A stretch of 11,407 nt of DNA from an uncultured Clostridia bacterium (lineage in GTDB: Bacteria > Bacillota > Clostridia > Peptostreptococcales > Anaerovoracaceae): NCBI GenBank assembly GCA_937889655.1, contig CALBZG010000172.1, positions 1-11,407 on the forward strand, read 5' to 3'. Shown piece by piece: positions 6,783 to 11,407 of the stretch; the first letter of the stretch is position 1, and every line of letters starts with the position of its first letter. The notes beneath the pieces are model-generated. The model saw nothing but the letters and a program-made list of their open reading frames with translations. It was not told where the DNA came from and made no database searches. Position numbers and translations under genes: made by a program.

Positions 6783-8187
6783 AGTACTGATCGTAGATGA
6801 CGAGATCATGATATGCAAATCGCTGGAAGCAGGGTTGACAGACGCGGGATATAATGTTGCAACGGCACAAAACAGCGAAGCAGCCATGAAAGCTGTTCGA
6901 ACCTTCAAGCCTCGAATCGTACTTACCGATATGAAACTTGGCAACGAAAACGGCATCGATCTGATCGAGAGAATAAAAAGTGAAAACGGCGACATCGAAG
7001 TCATCGTCATGACTGCATACAGCGATATATCCAGCGCGGTGCTGGCCATAAAAAAGGGCGCTTTCGATTATATCAATAAGCCCTTCGAGTTGGAGCATAT
7101 CGAAATAATACTTATCAGAGCTCTGGAAAATTCAAAATTAAAAAATAAATTGATGGTTCTGGAAAAGTTGAACGAAAGCCCTGCAAAATCCATTATCGGA
7201 GAAAGCACGGTCATGCAGGCTGTCTATAAAAGCATCGAGAAGCTTTCAGCAAATGACAATGTGACGGTGCTGATCACCGGAGAAACCGGCACCGGCAAAG
7301 AACTCGTTGCTGACGCGATTCATAACAACAGCATAAGAAAGAACCAGCCGCTTTTAAAAATCAACTGCAGTGCCATCCCGGAAAATCTCCTGGAAAGCGA
7401 GCTTTTTGGCTTTGAGAAAAATGCATTTACCGGCGCGTCCTCTCAAAAAAAAGGATTGTTTGAACTGGCAAACGGCGGAACAGTATTTCTGGACGAGTTA
7501 GGGGAGCTGCCCTTGGAAATGCAGGCTAAGCTGTTGAGGTTTCTGGAAGAAAGAAAGTTCAGAAGGATCGGAGGCCTTGAAGACATTGAAGTAGATATAC
7601 GGCTAATAACAGCAACAAACAAAAATTTGGAGCAGGATGTCAAAGAAAGGCGGTTCCGGGAGGATCTCTACTATCGGATCAATGTGTTTCCTATCGAATT
7701 GCCGCCCCTTCGACAGCGGGGGGATGATATCCTGCTTTTGGCGGAGTACTATCTTAAGATCTATAAGAGCAAATTCAACAAATCGATCAGGGGGTTTACC
7801 GATACTGCCAAAACACGCTTGCTTGCTTATTCATGGCCGGGGAACATCAGAGAGCTAAAAAACATACTCGAAAGGATCGTTATTCTTACAGATGAGGAAT
7901 GGATATCGGAGGAACACATACCGGTTGAGCTTCAGCCCAATAGAAAAATCGGATATACGGGAATTCGAACTGAGGATGAAAGTAGCCTGATGGATCGTTT
8001 GCCGGAGAATCGGGATCAAGCAGATCAGCCTGCCCATGCTTCTCTGGATCAGAAGCTTGAAGAAATCGAAAGGGACTGTGTGGTGAGGGCCCTCGAAAAA
8101 GCCGGCGGCAATCAGACAAAAGCGGCAGGCATCTTGGGTATCAGCCGCTTTGCCTTAAAACGAAAAATGGAGAAATACGAGCTTTAG
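6772..8187 (+). CDS. NtrC-family sigma-54-dependent response regulator
   Basis: The protein has 471 residues in three parts. The receiver domain (1-120) has acidic residues D9-D10, phospho-acceptor D53 and K103. The AAA+ sigma-54 activator domain (about 140-385) has Walker A GETGTGKE (170-177), Walker B VFLDELGE (238-245), FREDLYYRINVFPI (295-308) with the arginine-finger region, and WPGNIREL (355-362). A linker leads to a Fis-type helix-turn-helix (about 440-467, GNQTKAAGILGISRFALKRK). The sigma-54-contacting L1 loop is NAFTGA (217-222) instead of the canonical GAFTGA; the AFTGA core is intact. AGGGGG lies eight bases before ATG 6772, inside the kinase end. It should be phosphorylated by the upstream kinase and activate RpoN promoters; the nearest candidate is the divergent one at 3243-3257. 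No convincing terminator was seen directly after it. Confidence 0.94.
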   Translation: MKTKVLIVDDEIMICKSLEAGLTDAGYNVATAQNSEAAMKAVRTFKPRIVLTDMKLGNENGIDLIERIKSENGDIEVIVMTAYSDISSAVLAIKKGAFDYINKPFELEHIEIILIRALENSKLKNKLMVLEKLNESPAKSIIGESTVMQAVYKSIEKLSANDNVTVLITGETGTGKELVADAIHNNSIRKNQPLLKINCSAIPENLLESELFGFEKNAFTGASSQKKGLFELANGGTVFLDELGELPLEMQAKLLRFLEERKFRRIGGLEDIEVDIRLITATNKNLEQDVKERRFREDLYYRINVFPIELPPLRQRGDDILLLAEYYLKIYKSKFNKSIRGFTDTAKTRLLAYSWPGNIRELKNILERIVILTDEEWISEEHIPVELQPNRKIGYTGIRTEDESSLMDRLPENRDQADQPAHASLDQKLEEIERDCVVRALEKAGGNQTKAAGILGISRFALKRKMEKYEL

Positions 8188-8235
8188 GTCAATTTCGACA
8201 AATTTTGGATTTTTGAAGATTATCTCAAAAAATAA

Positions 8236-8264
8236 TTGGTAACGTAGCAATTTGATGGTATAAT
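8236..8264 (+). promoter_or_regulatory. Sigma-70-type promoter of the tRNA-Gly unit
   Basis: TTGGTA (8236-8241, four of six matches to TTGACA) is 17 bases from TATAAT (8259-8264, perfect). A TG at 8256-8257 makes it also an extended -10. Initiation near 8271 would place the hairpin at 8270-8291 at the very 5' end of the precursor. Confidence 0.75.
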
Positions 8265-8269
8265 AATCT

Positions 8270-8291
8270 GGTGCCGGAAATAACCGGCACC
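8270..8291 (+). other. Perfect hairpin in the tRNA 5' leader
   Basis: GGTGCCGG-AAATAA-CCGGCACC is a perfect 8-bp GC-rich stem with a 6-base loop. It lies between the -10 box and the tRNA. It is not followed by a T-run, so it is a poor intrinsic terminator. It would cap the 5' leader of the tRNA precursor; an effect on processing or stability is a guess. Confidence 0.6.
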
Positions 8292-8296
8292 CATTT

Positions 8297-8370
8297 GCGG
8301 GTGTAGTTCAATGGTAGAATGTGGCCTTCCCAAGGCTAAGGCGAGAGTTCGATTCTCTTCACCCGCTCCA
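8297..8370 (+). tRNA. tRNA-Gly, anticodon CCC, CCA end encoded
   Basis: The 74-base cloverleaf is complete. The acceptor GCGGGTG (8297-8303) pairs with CACCCGC (8360-8366), followed by discriminator T and encoded CCA (8368-8370). The D arm is GTTC/GAAT and the T arm is GAGAG-TTCGATT-CTCTT. The anticodon stem TGGCC/GGCTA closes a 7-base loop TTCCCAA, giving anticodon CCC for GGG glycine codons. U73 is the expected glycine discriminator. It stands alone with its own promoter and terminator, not in a tRNA cluster. Confidence 0.95.
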
Positions 8371-8381
8371 GCTGATAAAAG

Positions 8382-8424
8382 CGGTTACTCTTTCAATAGA
8401 GGTATTGAAGGGTACCCGTTTTTT
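8382..8424 (+). terminator. Rho-independent terminator after tRNA-Gly
   Basis: The arms at 8382-8398 (starting CGGTTACTC) and 8403-8418 (ending GGGTACCCG) form about 15-16 pairs with one mismatch and one bulge around a GAGG loop, followed by six Ts (8419-8424). This closes the tRNA transcription unit 12 bases after the CCA end. Confidence 0.85.
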
Positions 8425-8432
8425 ACTATTAT
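8405..8432 (+). promoter_or_regulatory. Possible promoter for the radical SAM/ogt unit, overlapping the terminator
   Basis: TTGAAG (8405-8410, four of six) is 16 bases from TATTAT (8427-8432, five of six). Initiation near 8439 would give a leader of about 32 bases to ATG 8471. The -35 lies in the 3' arm of the tRNA terminator. The match is moderate and could be chance in an AT-rich spacer. Confidence 0.35.
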
Positions 8433-8470
8433 CCGGTTTTTACAAATCAAAAGGATGGAGATTAATTCAT

Positions 8471-9625
8471 ATGGAAAAAGAAAATAAAGTTTTCAGGATC
8501 GGTCCGATCAGACCCCCAAGCGAGGCCAACAGCTTGCTTCTTCAGATGACCGCAGGATGCACCTGGAATAAGTGCAAATTCTGCCAATTATACAGGAAAA
8601 GCCCATTTAGGGCCTATACGGTAGAAAGCATCAAAAATGATATCGACGTCATTGCTTATTATGCTGGATTGGCCTCAAGACACATGACTGCGGATGGAAG
8701 TTATGACAGAAAAGGCCTCATGAGCGAACTGCACTCCATGAGCGAGGAAGAGCAAAACTGTTTTTATATGGTATTCAACTGGCTGGCTCACGGTGGAGAA
8801 AACGTTTTCCTTCAGGATGGAAATTCACTGGCATTGAAAGCCGAAAGAGTCGAAGAGGTCCTATTATATTTAAAAAGCAAATTCCCGGGAATCAAGCGCA
8901 TCACGACTTATGGGCGGGCGGAAACCCTCTCTAAAATTACTGCCGATCAATATCGAGCATTGAGATCCGCAGGTCTGGAAAGGATCCACTCAGGTTTCGA
9001 ATCGGGTTCTGATGAAGTATTGACATTGATAAATAAAGGTGTGACCTCAGAGCAGGAAATCACAGCAGGAAGAAATATCAAAGCTGCCGGCATTGAGTTT
9101 TCTGTGTACTTCATGCCTGGGGTCGGTGGGAAAGAACTATCTAAGGAAAATGCATTGGGCACGGCGAGAGTTATCAATGAAATCGATCCGGACTTTATCA
9201 GGATCAGAACCACAGTAGTGACGAAAACGTCAGAACTGTGGCAGATGCTCCAAGAGGGGACATACCAGCTGTGCAGCGACAATGATAAGATCATGGAAAT
9301 CAGGACACTGATAGAAAATTCTCCTGGTTGTTCGGGCATGCTTGTCAATGGTGATCATATCATCAATCTTTTGCCTGAGGTCAATGGCAGGCTTGATTTA
9401 GACAATGATAAAATGCTGGCGATCATTGATGAATATCTGGCAATGCCGAAGATAGATCAAAGAATTTATCAATTGGCCAGAAGGACGGGAATGGTTTCCG
9501 GAGTAGGGGACATTCAAGACTTGCCTGAAGGCCGCCGGACAGAATTTGAACGGATTGCGGGTAGTATTGAAGATGAAAAAGAATGGGATGAAATGATCAA
9601 CAAAATGATGCGTAGATTTATTTAA
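8471..9625 (+). CDS. Radical SAM protein, function unknown (CX4CX2C type)
   Basis: This protein has 384 residues from ATG 8471, with GGAG ten bases upstream; an in-frame extension into the tRNA (from 8321) is not credible. The N-terminus carries RPPSEANSLLLQMTAGC and the iron-sulfur motif C30-TWNK-C35-KF-C38. This is CX4CX2C rather than the usual CX3CX2C, a spacing I recall from a Clostridia-rich radical SAM family (GCSHNKCTFC type). Barrel strands appear as ENVFLQDGNSL (110-120), ITTYGRAETL (144-153), HSGFESGSDEVL (173-184) and EFSVYFMPGVGG (209-220). It should bind a 4Fe-4S cluster and cleave S-adenosylmethionine; the substrate is unknown. No further cysteine-rich cluster domain is visible, and Elp3/MiaB-like accessory domains are absent. 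It precedes ogt by 23 bases, probably in one operon. Confidence 0.85.
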   Translation: MEKENKVFRIGPIRPPSEANSLLLQMTAGCTWNKCKFCQLYRKSPFRAYTVESIKNDIDVIAYYAGLASRHMTADGSYDRKGLMSELHSMSEEEQNCFYMVFNWLAHGGENVFLQDGNSLALKAERVEEVLLYLKSKFPGIKRITTYGRAETLSKITADQYRALRSAGLERIHSGFESGSDEVLTLINKGVTSEQEITAGRNIKAAGIEFSVYFMPGVGGKELSKENALGTARVINEIDPDFIRIRTTVVTKTSELWQMLQEGTYQLCSDNDKIMEIRTLIENSPGCSGMLVNGDHIINLLPEVNGRLDLDNDKMLAIIDEYLAMPKIDQRIYQLARRTGMVSGVGDIQDLPEGRRTEFERIAGSIEDEKEWDEMINKMMRRFI

Positions 9626-9648
9626 TTCATTTAGGAAGTGGCGAAGAC

Positions 9649-10125
9649 ATGGAAAATATTATATTCATAAATACGAAGATCGGAAAAATCGGCATCAAGG
9701 AAGATGAAACAGGCATAACAGCTGTTTTCTTTGAAAAAGAATTGGGACAAGTCGACACCGCTGCTTGTATGGATCAGGAAACCCCCGTGTTGAAAAAGGC
9801 CGCATCTGAAATCATGGAGTATCTTGATGGGAAGCGAAAGGTATTTACAGTTCCGCTCTCTTTAAAAGGAACAGCCTTCCAGCTGGAAGACTGGAAGGCC
9901 TTATTGACGATACCTTATGGAGAAACCAGAAGCTATCAGTATATTGCTGAACAAATCGGCAAACCTAAGGCTTGCCGCGCTGTAGGCCATGCGAACAACA
10001 GAAATCCCATTTCGATCATTGTGCCTTGCCATAGAGTTGTCGGCAAGGATGGAAGCCTGGTCGGATACGGCGGAGGGCTTGAAATCAAGGAATATCTATT
10101 AGACCTTGAAAGAGATAACAAATAA
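9649..10125 (+). CDS. ogt: Methylated-DNA--protein-cysteine S-methyltransferase
   Basis: This is an O6-alkylguanine-DNA alkyltransferase of 158 residues, typical for the single-domain Ogt type. It repairs O6-alkylguanine by moving the alkyl group to its own cysteine in a suicide reaction. The active site is VPCHRVVG with C127. Other landmarks are the IPYGETRSY helix-turn-helix entry (88-96), ACRAVGHANNRNP (108-120) with the arginine finger region, and GYGGGLEIKEYLLDLE at the end. The usual VW pair before the helix-turn-helix is DW here, a small variation. The N-terminal Ada methylphosphotriester domain is absent. AGGAAG is ten bases before ATG 9649. It is probably co-transcribed with the radical SAM gene. 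Confidence 0.95.
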   Translation: MENIIFINTKIGKIGIKEDETGITAVFFEKELGQVDTAACMDQETPVLKKAASEIMEYLDGKRKVFTVPLSLKGTAFQLEDWKALLTIPYGETRSYQYIAEQIGKPKACRAVGHANNRNPISIIVPCHRVVGKDGSLVGYGGGLEIKEYLLDLERDNK

Positions 10126-10141
10126 GCGGCAGACTCCGAGA

Positions 10142-11260
10142 TCAGTTTTGCGAGATGAAAGCCCGGAGATCAGACACCAGCGCCTGGTAGCGCTGGTTTT
10201 CCTTCAATGCAGCAAAAGCGGGGTCCTTGGTTACAGCGTCCAGACAGCTTTCTTTGATGGTTTTGTCAGACCGGGGAGCCCCTTTGCCAAGATCGAGTTT
10301 TGCATACAGTCCGCCTATGGAGTCGAACAGATCGGATGTACCGAATGAAACAGGATAGTTCTTGAGATCTGTGGCTATTTTGATAAAATATTCCAGTTCA
10401 GATAAAGCTCCCTCGATTTCTCCGGCCAGGATCAAGGCTCTTGCATAGGCTAAATGCATTTGGCCTTCGCCAAAAGCGTTGACTTTTGCAAATTCGAAAG
10501 CTTCCATGGTTTTGGCGAGACTGTCAAACCAGCTCAGCGCTTTTTCGGAGGAATCGGCGCTGATAAACGACAGGGCCGGACATGCGTTTAAAAGCCCCAC
10601 GAGGCACTGAAAAACGTAACCCTGCAATATGGTTTTTGCTTCTGCCGTGTTTCCTTTCATTTGGTACGCCTGAGCGAGGAGGATTTCCGGAGGAAGAAAT
10701 GTATCCACTGCATTTTTCATGACTTCAATAACATCATCTGCGCGCCCTGCGAACATATAGCTGATTCCCAGCGAATAATTAGCCTCATGGCGAAGCTTGG
10801 GCTCTGTAGTAGACAATACGATCTTCTTGAATATCGAGGAGGCAAATTCAAGAATTTCAGGGATCCTTGCCGGTTCCTGCAGTCTGTCGATGTGATTCAG
10901 CAACAGATTCCCAATTTGCAAATGCAGGAAATAGCAGTTGTTATATTTCTTGAGAAAACTTTTGCACTCATTGTAGACTTTTTCGAAATCTTCTTTGGAA
11001 AAGGCGTCTGCCAGTTGGTGGTAAATGTCCATAGCTTCCTCTTTTGTGAGGTCGGGTGCGAAACTCATAATATAGTCGATGGTCACCCCGAAATAGGACG
11101 CTATTTCCGGGAGCAGAACGATATCGGGATAACTCTGTCCTGTTTCCCATTTTGACACTGCAGGAGTGGAGATTCCCAGAAACTCTGCAAGGGTTTCCTG
11201 TGTCACCCCTTTTTCTTTTCTCAGGTTGTAGATGATCTCACCTATTTTTAATGTTTGCAT
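10142..11260 (-). CDS. XRE-family transcriptional regulator with helical-repeat C-terminus
   Basis: This regulator has 372 residues. The N-terminal helix-turn-helix (about 6-62) reads EKGVTQETLAEFLGISTPAV followed by SKWETGQSYPDI, the typical Cro/C1/Xre pattern of clostridial regulators. From about residue 70 the protein is all-helical, with TPR-like segments such as NYSLGISYMFAGRADDVIEV and LAQAYQMKGNTAEAKTILQ, a layout used for peptide or protein sensing. There is no enzyme motif. CAGGA lies seven bases before ATG 11260 on the minus strand. The gene is convergent with ogt, the two stops being only 16 bases apart, so it need not regulate ogt. No target can be named. Confidence 0.9.
   Translation of the reverse strand: MQTLKIGEIIYNLRKEKGVTQETLAEFLGISTPAVSKWETGQSYPDIVLLPEIASYFGVTIDYIMSFAPDLTKEEAMDIYHQLADAFSKEDFEKVYNECKSFLKKYNNCYFLHLQIGNLLLNHIDRLQEPARIPEILEFASSIFKKIVLSTTEPKLRHEANYSLGISYMFAGRADDVIEVMKNAVDTFLPPEILLAQAYQMKGNTAEAKTILQGYVFQCLVGLLNACPALSFISADSSEKALSWFDSLAKTMEAFEFAKVNAFGEGQMHLAYARALILAGEIEGALSELEYFIKIATDLKNYPVSFGTSDLFDSIGGLYAKLDLGKGAPRSDKTIKESCLDAVTKDPAFAALKENQRYQALVSDLRAFISQN
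10176..10200 (+). terminator. Probable terminator of the radical SAM/ogt unit, inside the convergent gene
   Basis: ACCAGCGC-CTGGTA-GCGCTGGT is an 8-bp perfect stem with a 6-base loop. It is followed on the plus strand by a short T-run (TTTCCTTC, with the last T of the stem giving TTTT). It starts 50 bases after the ogt stop but lies within the C-terminal codons of the XRE gene (around QRYQALVS). The stop-to-stop gap of 16 bases has no room for a terminator of its own. The U-run is weak. Confidence 0.5.
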
Positions 11261-11315
11261 TTAATATTCCTGCCTTTCGTTACTATTTTTGAAGGATTTG
11301 TTTACTTACAGCTTT

Positions 11316-11344
11316 ATTGTAAAATCTGCCTGGACAAAGGGCAA
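11316..11344 (-). promoter_or_regulatory. Sigma-70-type promoter for the XRE regulator
   Basis: On the minus strand, TTGCCC (11344-11339, four of six) is exactly 17 bases from TACAAT (11321-11316, five of six). Initiation near 11309 would leave a leader of about 50 bases before ATG 11260. Confidence 0.5.
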
Positions 11345-11354
11345 TGGAGCCTGG

Positions 11355-11392
11355 ATTAACTTAAATATAAAATTATTTAATCATAAGTTAAT
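11355..11392. repeat. AT-rich inverted repeat upstream of the XRE gene
   Basis: ATTAACTTA (11355-11363) and TAAGTTAAT (11384-11392) are exact 9-bp inverted arms around a 20-base AT-rich spacer. It lies just upstream of the predicted XRE -35 box and could be an operator or the terminator stem of a gene beyond the right edge. In such AT-rich DNA chance is a real alternative. Confidence 0.35.
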
Positions 11393-11407
11393 AGAAACGC
11401 TTTGTAA

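Noticed and set aside
6189..7049. 286-aa open frame on the minus strand across the kinase/regulator junction
   Set aside because: It is antisense to two clearly functional proteins, shows no recognisable motif and has no ribosome binding site; long shadow frames are common here.
8188..8235. Terminator directly after the response regulator
   Set aside because: T- and A-rich stretches are present but no convincing GC stem precedes a T-run; the hairpin at 8270-8291 lies past the tRNA promoter and lacks a U-tract.
8321..8470. N-terminal extension of the radical SAM ORF back into the tRNA-Gly gene
   Set aside because: The extension covers the tRNA and its terminator, and the homologous N-terminus (RPPSEAN) begins just after ATG 8471, which has its own ribosome binding site.
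8371..8470. T-box or other riboswitch before the radical SAM gene
   Set aside because: The structure is explained as the tRNA terminator; no T-box core or specifier-loop arrangement is visible and only about 45 bases follow the T-run.
1..11407. CRISPR array, insertion sequence, phage or attachment-site duplication (including at the tRNA-Gly)
   Set aside because: No regularly spaced repeats, transposase or integrase motifs, or repeated tRNA 3' end were seen; the region reads as ordinary chromosome.

Overview
The window looks like a chromosomal piece of a low-to-mid GC anaerobic Bacillota, most likely a clostridial lineage. This is an inference from gene content and style: strong GGAGG-type ribosome binding sites, an SSS symporter with a sensor kinase and NtrC-type regulator, a Clostridia-type radical SAM protein and a CC/Se-motif protein. 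No 16S or marker phylogeny can be read here. The first 47 bases are not biological: they match the 3' 47 bases of the Illumina P5/TruSeq universal adapter. The window therefore starts at an assembly edge, and argB is cut by that edge.

Layout. (1) 48-1321, plus strand: the C-terminal end of acetylglutamate kinase (argB), coupled by an ATGA overlap to a complete acetylornithine aminotransferase (argD). (2) 1350-1387: a 38-bp perfect palindrome, probably a bidirectional terminator for convergent units. (3) 1408-3177, minus strand: a two-gene unit of a UraA-fold (NCS2/SLC23-like) permease followed by a 110-aa protein with a Cys-Cys motif, resembling the CC/Se-motif (seleno)protein family. (4) 3178-3464: a divergent control region. 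It holds a very good sigma-54 (-24/-12) promoter facing the permease, inverted-repeat candidates for activator binding, and an extended -10 promoter facing right. (5) 3465-8187, plus strand: a tightly overlapping four-gene operon of a 46-aa single-span membrane protein, an SSS/SLC5 symporter, a Cache-HAMP-PAS histidine kinase and an NtrC-family sigma-54 activator. (6) 8236-8424: a self-contained tRNA-Gly(CCC) unit with promoter, leader hairpin and terminator. (7) 8471-10125, plus strand: a radical SAM protein and an O6-alkylguanine-DNA alkyltransferase. (8) 10142-11260, minus strand: an XRE-type regulator with a helical-repeat C-terminus.

How the genes may work together. The most interesting part is 1408-8187. 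Symporter, kinase and sigma-54 activator are translationally chained, which recalls CbrA/CbrB, where an SLC5 transporter is fused to the kinase. The only clear sigma-54 promoter in the neighbourhood faces away from this operon, towards the permease and the CC-motif protein. The simplest model is that the symporter/kinase complex senses a solute and the response regulator switches on the divergent permease/CC-protein unit. The solute is unknown. The promoter and protein motifs are read directly; the circuit is inference.
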